From NCBI GenBank assembly GCA_036788095.1, contig DAIQOA010000001.1, forward strand, positions 1 through 64,000: a stretch of 64,000 bases of DNA. Reading direction: 5' to 3'. The translations under genes were made by a program, and so were the position numbers. Within the stretch, counting starts at the first letter, position 1. Every line of letters begins with the position of its first letter. Source of the stretch: Anaerohabitans sp036788095. GTDB taxonomy: Bacteria > Zhuqueibacterota > Zhuqueibacteria > Residuimicrobiales > Residuimicrobiaceae. Positions 41,983 to 50,885 of this stretch are shown piece by piece. The notes beneath the pieces were generated by a model. That model had not been told where the DNA came from. It saw only the letters and a list, made by a program, of their open reading frames with translations, and made no database searches.

Positions 41983-42834
41983 TCAGCCCGCCAGTTGATG
42001 CAGATGCTGATAGCTGCTCGCCACGGCATCCAGCACCGACCCCTCACAGCGATCCTGCTCCACCACCAGCCACTGAGCGCCGGCTTGGCGGCCCGCCTCG
42101 ATAATCCCCTTGATGTTCATCACGCCTTGACCCACCGGTGCAAAGGTATGCGGTTCGCCGGCGGTCATGTCCTTCATGTGCAGCAGAGGACAACGGTTTT
42201 GCAGTTTTTTGATCAGCACGATGGGATCCAGCCCGGCATGCTGCACCCAGTAGGTGTCGATCTCCATCTTGACCAGTTCGGCATCGGTCCCTTGCAGCAG
42301 CTGATCAAAGATGGAAGGCCCGTCCGCGGTTTGAAATTCAAAGTCATGGTTATGGTAGCACAGCTGCATTCCAGCTTGCTTGATTTTTTCTCCCGCCTGG
42401 TTCATGGCATCGGCAAACGCCGCAACGCCATCCACTCCTTTTTCGCGGAACTCGCTCGGCATCGAGGGGCAGATGATGTAGGGACTGGCGATGGCGGCGT
42501 TGAATGCGATGGTCGTGTCCACTGTCTCCGGCATCAAAGCGCCAAAGCCCTCATGAGTGCCGCAGCAGCGCAGATTCAACCGTTTCATCAGATCGCGCAC
42601 CTGTAGCGCCGAAAGACCGCCATAGCCGGCAAACTCGACGGCGGGATATCCCAGGCCCGCGACTTTTTCCAAAGTGCCGGTAAAATCGTTCTGCATCAGA
42701 TCGCGCAGGGTGTATAACTGGATGCCAATGCCAAGCTTTTTCTTTGTGCTGCATCCTGCGGCCAGGGTTGCCAAGGCGGTTGCCGCCAGCGTCCATCTGC
42801 CGAATTGTCGGCGGGAAACGGGTTCGTCAAACAT
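41983..42834 (-). CDS. Exported sugar phosphate isomerase/epimerase-like TIM-barrel lipoprotein
   Basis: A 283-residue xylose-isomerase-like TIM barrel. The N-terminus has a twin-arginine signal (SRRQFGRWTLAATALATLAAGC) ending in a lipobox, so the folded enzyme is predicted to be exported by Tat and lipid-anchored. Barrel segments include GIGIQLYTLRDLM, GYPAVEFAGYGG, QLCYHNHDFEF and VKMEIDTYWVQHAG, with metal ligands in these strands. Substrate unknown. The start ATG 42834 is preceded by AAGGGAGAAAG. It is divergent from the citrate lyase genes. Confidence 0.85.
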   Translation of the reverse strand: MFDEPVSRRQFGRWTLAATALATLAAGCSTKKKLGIGIQLYTLRDLMQNDFTGTLEKVAGLGYPAVEFAGYGGLSALQVRDLMKRLNLRCCGTHEGFGALMPETVDTTIAFNAAIASPYIICPSMPSEFREKGVDGVAAFADAMNQAGEKIKQAGMQLCYHNHDFEFQTADGPSIFDQLLQGTDAELVKMEIDTYWVQHAGLDPIVLIKKLQNRCPLLHMKDMTAGEPHTFAPVGQGVMNIKGIIEAGRQAGAQWLVVEQDRCEGSVLDAVASSYQHLHQLAG

Positions 42835-43123
42835 AGTCTTTCTCCCTTGTATACATGGAATGTGAATCGTTTTCCAGTGTACAAACATTTCCTGATAAAT
42901 GAAACAGTTTTCTTGTTCAGGGCCGAGGTGTCTTTTTTTCTTGGATATTCGGACGCTTTTTAATATTATACCGGTGCTGCGGCGGATGGGTTTTAACCCA
43001 GCCAGCCGCCACGACCGGTCGCTCTGCCTGCACGCGAACGCCCAGTGAAACCGTTTTCAGAAACAGGCCGGTTTGAACGATCTTCTCGAAATCCATCCAC
43101 CATCCATGGAAAAGCATAACGAT

Positions 43124-44299
43124 ATGTCCGAGACCAACGAACGTTATTGCGCCGGACGCGATCAAAAGGGCGACGTGTGGATCGAATGGACGCCGGCGCC
43201 GTCCCGGGAGATTCATCTGCAGAGTTCGGTAAAGGCTTTGTTCGGCCCGCACCTGCTGGAGGTGATCGACCGCACGTTGACCGAGCTGGGCCTTGCAGAG
43301 GCCCGCGTGGTGGTTCAGGACCAGGGGGCGCTGGATTTTGTCATCGCCGCGCGGCTGGAGGCCGCGGTGGGCCCGGTGACCGGGAAAAAGCTGGCGCTGA
43401 ACGCGCGTGCCACTGCCGTCCCGCAGGGAAAACGGCTGCGCCGCACCAGGCTCTATTTGCCGGGCAATAATCCGGACTTGATGATCAACGCCGGACTCTA
43501 TGGCGCGGATTGCCTGATCCTGGACCTGGAAGATTCTGTAGCGCCTGCCGAAAAGGCGGCGGCGCGGGTTCTGGTTCGTCATGCCCTGGCGCAGGTGGAT
43601 TTCGGCCTTTCGGAAAGGATCGTGCGCGTCAATCCCCTGGCCTCGCCCTACGGCGGTGAGGATCTGGATGCGATCGTTCCCATGGCGCCGGACGCGCTGC
43701 TCATCCCGAAATGTGAGGGCCGCAACGATATTCTCAAGGTGGAGGAGCGGGTCTCGAGCCTGGAAAAGCGGTTCGAACTGATTCATCCGATCCCTCTCAT
43801 CGGCCTGATCGAATCGGCGAAAGGGGTCGTCAATGCCGCCGAGATCGCCCTGGCTGGCGATCGTTTGGTGGCGCTCTGCTTCGGCGCGGAAGATTTCACC
43901 GCCGACATCGGTGTGGATCGCACGGCCGACGGCCGGGAAAGTTTTGTGGCACGCAGTCAGGTGCTGCTGGCCGCCAAAGCGGCCGGACTGCAGGCGCTGG
44001 ATACGGTCTATGCCAATGTGCTGGATGAAGCCGGCCTGACGGACAGTGCCCGGGAGGCGGTGGCTCTGGGCTTTGACGGCAAGGGGGTCATTCATCCCAG
44101 CCAGATCAGGCCGGTCCATCAGGCTTTTTGTCCGACAGCGGAACAGATCGACAAGGCGCAGCGGATCGTCGCCGCCATGCACGAGGCCCTGGAAACCGGA
44201 TCAGGCGTTACGGCGCTGAACGGCAAGATGATCGATGCGCCTGTACTGATGCGGGCGGAACGGACCTTGGCCTTGGCCAAAGAGTACGGCCTGCTTTAA
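43124..44299 (+). CDS. citE: Fused citrate lyase gamma-beta subunit (CitD-CitE) lacking the prosthetic-group serine
   Basis: Residues 1-90 match CitD, the acyl carrier of citrate lyase: AGRDQKGDVWIEW against AGTLESGDVMIRI, LQSSVKALFG, and DQGALDFVIAARLEAA against DKGALDCILRARLEAL. From about residue 105 it is CitE, the citryl-ACP lyase subunit: RTRLYLPGNNPDLMINAGLYGADCLILDLEDSV, GLIESAKGV, CFGAEDFTADIG and KGVIHPSQI. In CitD the phosphoribosyl-dephospho-CoA arm is attached to Ser14; here the aligned residue is Lys15 (AAG at 43166-43168), two base changes away from any AGC codon. ATG 43124 gives a CitD-length N-terminus; 43106 and TTG 43073 are alternatives. citF follows. Confidence 0.85.
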   Translation: MSETNERYCAGRDQKGDVWIEWTPAPSREIHLQSSVKALFGPHLLEVIDRTLTELGLAEARVVVQDQGALDFVIAARLEAAVGPVTGKKLALNARATAVPQGKRLRRTRLYLPGNNPDLMINAGLYGADCLILDLEDSVAPAEKAAARVLVRHALAQVDFGLSERIVRVNPLASPYGGEDLDAIVPMAPDALLIPKCEGRNDILKVEERVSSLEKRFELIHPIPLIGLIESAKGVVNAAEIALAGDRLVALCFGAEDFTADIGVDRTADGRESFVARSQVLLAAKAAGLQALDTVYANVLDEAGLTDSAREAVALGFDGKGVIHPSQIRPVHQAFCPTAEQIDKAQRIVAAMHEALETGSGVTALNGKMIDAPVLMRAERTLALAKEYGLL

Positions 44300-44338
44300 C
44301 CCATGGGCGGTGTGTCTTTTCTCACGTGAGGACCGGTA

Positions 44339-45889
44339 ATGGATTTTATTGCCAATGCGATCGGCCGCCTGGTGCCGACCGAACTGGAGGGACGCCGGCT
44401 GAGACCCTTTGCCGGCGCGCATGCCGATCAGGCCGGTGGAACCGGCTATGGCGGCCGCATTCGTGCAGCCGCTCAATATACCAACAAGCTGCTCCCTGAT
44501 CTGGACGCCGCTATCGAGGCGTGCGCTATTCGCGATGGCATGACCATCTCTTTTCATCATCACCTGCGCAACGGCGACATGCTCATCAATCTGGTGATGG
44601 AAAAGCTGGCGCAGCGCGGCTTGAAGGATCTGGTGCTGGCGCCGTCCGCGCTGTTCCCCACCCATGAAAAATTGGTGGCGTTGATCGAGTCCGGCGTGAT
44701 CTCTCATGTTGAAGGATCCATGAACGGCCCCATCGGCCGCGCCTGCTCGTTGGGCAGAATGAAAAAAGCCGCGGTGCTGCGGTCCCATGGCGGCCGCTTT
44801 CGCGCCATTCAAGATGGGGACCTGCATATTGATGTGGCGTTTATCGCCGCCCCCTGCAGCGACGCGCACGGCAACGCCAATGGGCTGAACGGCCCATCCG
44901 CCTGTGGACCGCTGGGCTTTGCCCTGGCTGATTCGTTGTGGGCAGACCGGGTCGTGGTGGTCACCGATCATCTGGCGCCGTTTCCCTGCCATCCCTGGAC
45001 CATCGAGGGCGGCCATGTGGATTACGTAGTGCAGGTGGAGCGCATCGGCGATCCCGCACAGATCGTCTCCGGCACCACCGAGATCACCCGCAGTCCCACC
45101 CGGCTGCTCATCGCAGAATACGCCGCGCGTTTTGTCCGCGATTCAGGCTTGATGACCGAACCCGGCTTTTCTTTCCAGGCCGGCGCCGGCGGCGTGTCGT
45201 TGGCGTTTGTCAAATTTATGGCCGACTATATGGCCGCGGCCGGCGTCACCGCTGACTTTGTCCGCGGCGGCAGCACGCGGTTCATGGTCGACTTGCTCAA
45301 CCGCGGGCTAACGCGTTATCTTTTGGACGGCCAGAGTTTCGACCGGGATACGGTCGCATCGCTTCGGGACAATCCGCGGCACGTGGAGACCAACCCGTTC
45401 GTCTCCTACAATTATCACAGCAAAGGCTGCTTTGCGCAATGGCTGCAGGTTTCTGTTCTCGGCGCCACGGAGATCGATTTGGATTTCAATGTCAACGTCA
45501 ACACCCACTCGGACGGCTGGCTGCTGCACGGCATCGGCGGTTTTACCGATGCGGCCGACGCCCGTGTGACCATGATCACCGCGCCGCTGGTGCGCAACCG
45601 CGTGCCCATCATTCTGGATCGCGTCACCACCGTAACCGCGCCGGGTGAAATGATCGATGTGATCGTCACCGAGCGCGGCATCGCCATCAATCCACGACGC
45701 GAGGATCTGCGGGACCGCCTCAGGCACAGTTCGTTGCCGATCGTGCCGATAGAAAAACTTGCCGCCATGGCCATCGCCATGACCGGCGTACCGGAAAAAC
45801 CGCAATTCAGCGACCGGGTGGTGGCGCTCATCGAATTCCGCGACGGCACCATCATCGACATAGTCAGGCAGTTGATCCCACGCGAATAA
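44339..45889 (+). CDS. citF: Citrate lyase alpha subunit (citrate:acyl-carrier transferase)
   Basis: A 516-residue CitF. The alpha subunit swaps the acyl group on the carrier for citrate. Matching stretches are IRDGMTISFHHHLRNGDMLINLVM, GRFRAIQDGDLHIDVAFIAAP, HGNANGLNG, GFSFQAGAGGVSLAFVKF, DFVRGGSTRFMVDL, DFNVNVNTHSDG and VIVTERGIAINP. ATG 44339 has GTGAGGA upstream. It lies 39 bp after the CitD-CitE fusion, probably co-transcribed. The usual accessory genes citC (ligase), citX and citG (prosthetic-group synthesis) are not in the surrounding sequence. Confidence 0.92.
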   Translation: MDFIANAIGRLVPTELEGRRLRPFAGAHADQAGGTGYGGRIRAAAQYTNKLLPDLDAAIEACAIRDGMTISFHHHLRNGDMLINLVMEKLAQRGLKDLVLAPSALFPTHEKLVALIESGVISHVEGSMNGPIGRACSLGRMKKAAVLRSHGGRFRAIQDGDLHIDVAFIAAPCSDAHGNANGLNGPSACGPLGFALADSLWADRVVVVTDHLAPFPCHPWTIEGGHVDYVVQVERIGDPAQIVSGTTEITRSPTRLLIAEYAARFVRDSGLMTEPGFSFQAGAGGVSLAFVKFMADYMAAAGVTADFVRGGSTRFMVDLLNRGLTRYLLDGQSFDRDTVASLRDNPRHVETNPFVSYNYHSKGCFAQWLQVSVLGATEIDLDFNVNVNTHSDGWLLHGIGGFTDAADARVTMITAPLVRNRVPIILDRVTTVTAPGEMIDVIVTERGIAINPRREDLRDRLRHSSLPIVPIEKLAAMAIAMTGVPEKPQFSDRVVALIEFRDGTIIDIVRQLIPRE

Positions 45890-46038
45890 ACTCAGGGCGA
45901 TGCCGCCTTGCCGGTTCCATTACATCAAGTCGGCGAAAGGCGGTACCACGCGGCCAAACACGATGGGCCCGCGGAACATACGAACTGCTGCTATGGCGGG
46001 CGCGGAGCGGCATAGGCGAAGACGAAAAGGATTTTCAT

Positions 46039-46067
46039 TTGACTTTTATGCATTAAAACGGTATATT
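46039..46067 (+). promoter_or_regulatory. Promoter of the secDF operon
   Basis: TTGACT (46039-46044), 17-bp spacer, TATATT (46062-46067), 47 bp upstream of the secD ATG. Confidence 0.75.
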
Positions 46068-46114
46068 TATAAGCTTTTTTTGAAATTATCACATTCCCAG
46101 GAGGTCTCACTTCG

Positions 46115-48163
46115 ATGCAGCGCAAAATCCTATTTAAAATTGTTCTGGTCGTATTGCTTGTCGCAGCTGCTCTGTATTCTCTATACCCCACCTTTCAGTT
46201 GAGTGGGCTGCAAAAGCAGGAAACACAATTGGTTGGACAAATCAATCATGTGTCCGGGTTGTCTGCTGCGGATATTGAAGGCGCAATGGCAAGCGGCGAC
46301 CTTGAGAATCAGCTCCGTGCCATCGTGAAAAGCGGCGATCAGGATAAGGCTCTGGCGCTGGCCGATCAATTGATCAAATTGAACGCCCGCATTGCCAAGG
46401 TGGAAGGCAAGGCGATTCATCGCGGATTGGATCTGCAGGGCGGCACCTACATGATCTATGAGGTGGACCTGCGACGGTTCTTGGATGAGTTGGCCAAGAA
46501 CAAGGATGCCCGGCTGGACGATATTTTAAAAGCCACGCAAAAAGAGTATGAAGACGGCGGTGATTTTTTCAGCGCCCTGCAGGCCAATTTTGGAAACCGC
46601 GATATCAAACTCAACCGCTATTTCGGCCGTCGCGGTCAATCGGACGATGAGATTCTCAAAGAGCTCACGGCCCAGTCTGAAGACGCGGTCAACCGCACGC
46701 TGGAAGTGTTGCGCAACCGCGTGGACCAGTTCGGCGTTTCCGAACCCACCATTCAGAAAGAGGGCAGCCAGCGCATTATCATCGAGCTGCCGGGCATTCA
46801 AAACATTCAACGCGCTAAAAAAGTTATCGGCACCACGGCGTTGCTCGAGTTCAAGCTGGTTAAAGAGGCGGACGTCGTCGGTTCGGTGCTCAACGATATC
46901 GATAAAGTGCTGCGCAGCAAACGTCAGGGGCTGGCGGCCGAGATGAGCGCGCCCGCGGATACCGCCAAGCCCGCGGATGGAAAAGAAGCCAGCGACAAGC
47001 AGGTCAGCCTGAACGAGCTGTTCGGCGACCAGTCGGCGGAACCCAGTGCGGCGTCCTCGGACACGTCGGTGCTCGTTGATCAAAAGACCTTTGAAGAAAA
47101 ACCCTTCACTTCGCTGTTGCGCGGCATGGGCGGCCGGTATTCGGATGCCATCGCGGTTCCGGCGCAGAACGTCCGGGCGGTACAACGCATTCTGCAGATG
47201 CCCGAGGTTGTCGGCGTGATCCCCAGCGATGTGCAGTTTTTATTTTCCAACAAAAGCTATGATTCAGGCGACATGTCCTTTCAGCAGCTCTATCTGGTGA
47301 AAAAAGAGGCAGAGCTGCAAGGCTCCATGCTTACCAATGCCGACGTGCAGATCAGCGGCGGGGACGCCAATCTATCGGCCGGCGGCGCTGAAGTGCATAT
47401 GACGCTCAACAGCGAGGGCACCAAGCTGTTCGCCAAAACCACGGGCATGAACGTCGGCAAGCAGCTGGCGATCGTGTTGGACGGCAAGGTCGGTTCGGCG
47501 CCCAACATCAAGGAGAAAATTCCCTCCGGCAGCGCCCGCATCGATGGCATCGGCAACATGGATGAGGCCAAGGACCTGGCATTGATGTTGCGGGCAGGCG
47601 CGCTGCCCGCCCCGGTTCATGTGCTGACCGAAAACACCGTGGGTCCTTCGCTGGGCCAGGATTCGATCAATTCAGGCGCCCGATCCGCCGTCATCGGACT
47701 TTTGCTGGTCATGGTGTTCGTGGTGGTCTACTATAACGCCGTGGGATTGATCGCCAACTTTGCGCTGATCCTCAACGGTCTGTTTGTCATGGCGATCATG
47801 GCCGGTTTTCATTTCACCCTGACGCTTCCGGGCATCGCCGGCTTTATCCTGTCCGTGGCCATGGCGATCGACTCCAACGTTCTCATCAACGAGCGCATTC
47901 GTGAGGAGCTGCGCGGCGGCAAGACGATCCGCGCCGCCATCGAGACCGGCTATGAACGGGCGTTCGTTACCATCCTTGATTCCAACGTCACCACCCTGAT
48001 CACCGGTCTGGTGCTTTACACCTTTGGGACCAGTTCGGTGCGCGGCTTTGCGGTCACCTTGTGCATCGGCATTCTGGTGTCCATGTTCACCGCCATTTTC
48101 ATCACCCGGCTGGTGCTGGATTACTTTACCACCCATTATGCGATTAAAAAGCTTTCCATTTAA
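46115..48163 (+). CDS. secD: Protein translocase subunit SecD
   Basis: A 682-residue RND-type accessory subunit of the Sec translocase. It uses the proton motive force to pull exported proteins across the inner membrane. N-terminal helix, then GKAIHRGLDLQGGTYMIYEVDL, the periplasmic P1 domain with NRTLEVLRNRVDQFGVSEPTIQKEG, an insertion rich in Ala/Ser/Asp (about residues 280-330), and the C-terminal membrane part with IAGFILSVAMAIDSNVLINERI. A strong CCAGGAGGTC ribosome-binding site precedes ATG 46115. First gene of secD-secF-STAS. Confidence 0.96.
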   Translation: MQRKILFKIVLVVLLVAAALYSLYPTFQLSGLQKQETQLVGQINHVSGLSAADIEGAMASGDLENQLRAIVKSGDQDKALALADQLIKLNARIAKVEGKAIHRGLDLQGGTYMIYEVDLRRFLDELAKNKDARLDDILKATQKEYEDGGDFFSALQANFGNRDIKLNRYFGRRGQSDDEILKELTAQSEDAVNRTLEVLRNRVDQFGVSEPTIQKEGSQRIIIELPGIQNIQRAKKVIGTTALLEFKLVKEADVVGSVLNDIDKVLRSKRQGLAAEMSAPADTAKPADGKEASDKQVSLNELFGDQSAEPSAASSDTSVLVDQKTFEEKPFTSLLRGMGGRYSDAIAVPAQNVRAVQRILQMPEVVGVIPSDVQFLFSNKSYDSGDMSFQQLYLVKKEAELQGSMLTNADVQISGGDANLSAGGAEVHMTLNSEGTKLFAKTTGMNVGKQLAIVLDGKVGSAPNIKEKIPSGSARIDGIGNMDEAKDLALMLRAGALPAPVHVLTENTVGPSLGQDSINSGARSAVIGLLLVMVFVVVYYNAVGLIANFALILNGLFVMAIMAGFHFTLTLPGIAGFILSVAMAIDSNVLINERIREELRGGKTIRAAIETGYERAFVTILDSNVTTLITGLVLYTFGTSSVRGFAVTLCIGILVSMFTAIFITRLVLDYFTTHYAIKKLSI

Positions 48164-48204
48164 CCCGTGCTTCGGAGCGCTATCTATTCAAGAAGGAATT
48201 GACC

Positions 48205-49131
48205 ATGGAATTTTTTCGACAAACCAACTATGATTTCATCGGTATTCGCAAATACACCTATATCTTTTCGGCCGTCGTCACGGTCATCAGCCTGATCCTG
48301 ATTTTGTTTGTCGGTTTTCACTACGGCATCGATTTCACCGGCGGCACGTCGATGGAGCTCAAGTTCGCCAATCGCATCTCCATCGGCGACATCCGCGGCG
48401 CCGTCGGCAACGCCGGTTTCAGCGACACCGAGATCAAGCAGATCGGCCCCAAAGAGCGGAATGCCTATCTCATCCGCGTCGGCATGATGCAAGAGGGCAT
48501 TCCGGTGGCGGACGCCATCCAGAGCCATTTCAGCCAGGTGTTCCCGGACAATCCCTATGAAGTCCTCAGCGTCACCCAGATCGGGCCCAAGATCGGCGGC
48601 GAATTGCGCCGTGCCGGACTCATGTCCATCCTGGTGGCCCTGGTCGGCATGCTCATCTATATCGGCTGGCGGTTTGACAGCAAGTTCGCCGTCGGCGCCG
48701 TCATCGCCACCTTTCACGACGTGATTTTTGTCATGGGCCTCTTTGTCGTGCTGGGCCTGGAAATGACGTTGACGGTGTTGGCCGCCATTCTCACCATTGT
48801 CGGCTACTCGATCAACGACACCATTGTGGTGTATGATCGCATTCGCGAAAACCTCAAGATCCATCGTCGCGACAACCTGGCCACCATCATGAACCTGAGC
48901 ATGAACCAGACGCTCAGCCGTACGCTGCTGACCGGCGTGTCCACCCTGGTTGTTTTGATCATCCTCTTTTTCATGGGCGGCGAGGTGATTCACGATTTTT
49001 CCCTCGTGTTGTTCATGGGCACGGTCATCGGCACCTATTCCTCCATCTGGGTCGCCTCCGCGCTGGTGCTGGATTGGAACACCCGGCTGGAAGCGAAAAA
49101 GCATAAAAAGCCGGCTACGCGCACGGCGTAA
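48205..49131 (+). CDS. secF: Protein translocase subunit SecF
   Basis: A 308-residue SecF, partner of SecD: HYGIDFTGGTSMELKF, VGPKIGGEL-type segment (TQIGPKIGGELRRAG), then IATFHDVIFVMGLFVVLGLE, LTIVGYSINDTIVVYDRIREN and MNQTLSRTLLTGVSTL. ATG 48205 (MEFFRQTNYDFIG) has AGAAGGAATT upstream and is preferred over an in-frame TTG at 48199. It follows secD by 41 bp. Confidence 0.96.
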   Translation: MEFFRQTNYDFIGIRKYTYIFSAVVTVISLILILFVGFHYGIDFTGGTSMELKFANRISIGDIRGAVGNAGFSDTEIKQIGPKERNAYLIRVGMMQEGIPVADAIQSHFSQVFPDNPYEVLSVTQIGPKIGGELRRAGLMSILVALVGMLIYIGWRFDSKFAVGAVIATFHDVIFVMGLFVVLGLEMTLTVLAAILTIVGYSINDTIVVYDRIRENLKIHRRDNLATIMNLSMNQTLSRTLLTGVSTLVVLIILFFMGGEVIHDFSLVLFMGTVIGTYSSIWVASALVLDWNTRLEAKKHKKPATRTA

Positions 49132-49148
49132 CGATCAGGGATCGTATT

Positions 49149-49484
49149 ATGAAAATCGAACAACACCCGCTGGGCGACGTGGTGGTGCTCAGCCTCAGCG
49201 ATAATATCATCGGCGCCTCCGACTCGGCGATGCTGAACGACAAAATACACGAGCTGGCCGACGCCGGCAGCAAAAAAGTGGTTTTGGATTTCAGCCGGGT
49301 GCAATGGCTCAACAGCTCGGGCATCGGCACGGTCATCAGCGCCATGACGACGCTGCGCAACGCCGGCGGTCATCTCAAAATGGCGGCGGTGCCGGATAAA
49401 ATCATGACGATTTTAACCGTGACCAAACTGACGACGGTATTGGAAATCTACCCCACGGTCCAGGCGGCTGTAGAGAGTTTTTAA
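49149..49484 (+). CDS. STAS-domain anti-sigma factor antagonist
   Basis: A 111-residue SpoIIAA/RsbV-like protein: HPLGDVVVLSLSDNII, VVLDFSRVQWLNSSGIGTVI with the phosphorylatable Ser of the NSSG motif, then GGHLKMAAVPDKIMTILTVT. Such proteins bind or release anti-sigma kinases in partner-switching cascades. No cognate kinase or phosphatase is in the window. It starts 18 bp after secF and ends before a terminator, so it belongs to the secDF transcript. Confidence 0.9.
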   Translation: MKIEQHPLGDVVVLSLSDNIIGASDSAMLNDKIHELADAGSKKVVLDFSRVQWLNSSGIGTVISAMTTLRNAGGHLKMAAVPDKIMTILTVTKLTTVLEIYPTVQAAVESF

Positions 49485-49517
49485 AGACTTGACACGCTCC
49501 GTCGATTTCATCACGCA

Positions 49518-49549
49518 AGACTCCGAACCTTCGCGGAACGGAGTCTTTT
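49518..49549 (+). terminator. Intrinsic terminator after the STAS gene
   Basis: AGACTCCG (49518-49525) / CGGAGTCT (49539-49546), 13-nt loop, followed by TTT. It separates the secDF-STAS transcript from purA. Confidence 0.75.
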
Positions 49550-49566
49550 ACATTTAAGGGAAGATT

Positions 49567-50841
49567 ATGGCTGTTACGATTATCGTCGGCGCCCAATGGG
49601 GCGATGAAGGCAAAGGCAAAATCGTTGATCTGCTCAGCGCAGAAGTCGATGTCGTAGCCCGGTATCAGGGCGGACCCAACGCCGGCCATACGGTGGTGGT
49701 GGAGGAGGAAGAGATCGTTCTGCACCAAGTGCCCTCCGGCATCCTTCATCCGCACACCCAGTGCATGATCGGCAACGGCGTGGTCATCGATCCGGTGGTG
49801 TTGATGGATGAAATCGGCTTTCTGGAGAAAAAAGGCATCACGGTACAGGGCAGGCTGTTCATCAGCCAGCGCGCCCATCTGATCATGCCCTATCACAAGC
49901 TGCTGGACGCCACGCGCGAGCGCCACTATGGATCGCGCAAAATCGGCACCACCGGCCGCGGCATCGGGCCGGCGTATGTGGACAAATACGACCGCTGCGG
50001 CATACGGATCGTGGATTTGCTGGACCGGACCACCCTGAAGGAAAAGTTGCTCACTATCATCGAGAGCAAGAACAAGGTGCTGCAGCGCATCTATGACAGC
50101 GAGGCTATGGACGCGGAAAAAATCGCCAACGATTATGTCGAGTTCGACCGCCGTATCGATTCGTATGTCAAGGATGTGTCGGTGCTCATCAACCGCGCCG
50201 TGGATGCCGGCAAGCGGGTGTTGATCGAGGGCGCCCAGGGCACCATGCTCGACATCGATTTCGGCACCTATCCCTATGTCACCTCCTCTAATCCCATCGC
50301 CGGCGGCGCCTGCACCGGGCTCGGAGTCGGTCCGACCAAGATCAACCGCGTGCTCGGCATCGCCAAAGCCTACACCACCCGCGTGGGCATGGGACCGTTT
50401 CCGACCGAGTTCGACGCGGCGTTCAGCGAACACATCCGCAAACTGGGCGGCGAATACGGCGCCACCACCGGCCGCCCCCGCCGCTGCGGCTGGCTCGATA
50501 TGGTGGTGCTGCGCATGGCGGTCATGGTCAACGGTCTCACCGATCTGGCCATCACCAAACTGGATGTGCTGGATTCTCTGGATGAAATAAAAATCTGCAC
50601 CGGCTACCGGACCGGCGGCCGGGAGCTGGAACATTATCCGGCGGAGCTGGATCTGCAGGAACAGGTGCAGCCGGTCTACGAAACCCATCCGGGGTGGAAC
50701 CGCTCGACGCAGAACGCGCGCACCTTTGCCGAGCTGCCGGCCAATGCGCAAAGCTATCTCAAACGCATCGAAGAGCTGGCCGGCGTGCCGCTGTCCATCA
50801 TCTCCGTCGGCTCCAGACGGAATCAGACGATCATCTTGTAG
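49567..50841 (+). CDS. purA: Adenylosuccinate synthetase
   Basis: PurA joins IMP and aspartate using GTP, the first committed step to AMP. The 424 residues begin with IIVGAQWGDEGKGKIVDLLS (GTP-binding loop). They continue with YQGGPNAGHTVV, GSRKIGTTGRGIGPAYVDK, VLIEGAQGTMLDIDFGTYPYVTSSN and GATTGRPRRCGWLD. Length and motifs are standard. The very long antisense frame across this gene is a shadow. Confidence 0.97.
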   Translation: MAVTIIVGAQWGDEGKGKIVDLLSAEVDVVARYQGGPNAGHTVVVEEEEIVLHQVPSGILHPHTQCMIGNGVVIDPVVLMDEIGFLEKKGITVQGRLFISQRAHLIMPYHKLLDATRERHYGSRKIGTTGRGIGPAYVDKYDRCGIRIVDLLDRTTLKEKLLTIIESKNKVLQRIYDSEAMDAEKIANDYVEFDRRIDSYVKDVSVLINRAVDAGKRVLIEGAQGTMLDIDFGTYPYVTSSNPIAGGACTGLGVGPTKINRVLGIAKAYTTRVGMGPFPTEFDAAFSEHIRKLGGEYGATTGRPRRCGWLDMVVLRMAVMVNGLTDLAITKLDVLDSLDEIKICTGYRTGGRELEHYPAELDLQEQVQPVYETHPGWNRSTQNARTFAELPANAQSYLKRIEELAGVPLSIISVGSRRNQTIIL

Positions 50842-50885
50842 CGCCGTCCAAATGAGGCGCTGCCCCATCCATCAGCGAGGACATT

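Noticed and set aside
42917..44182. 421-codon antisense frame opposite the CitD-CitE fusion
   Set aside because: The plus strand is clearly CitD-CitE. The antisense translation is low-complexity (Arg/Gly/His/Gln-rich), has no motifs and crosses the divergent intergenic region.
49489..49517. TTGACA upstream of purA as a promoter
   Set aside because: No -10-like hexamer 16-18 bp downstream (the position reads CACGCA), and a terminator follows immediately.
49402..50868. 488-codon antisense frame opposite purA
   Set aside because: purA is unambiguous; the antisense product shows the biased composition expected from GC-rich codons read backwards.
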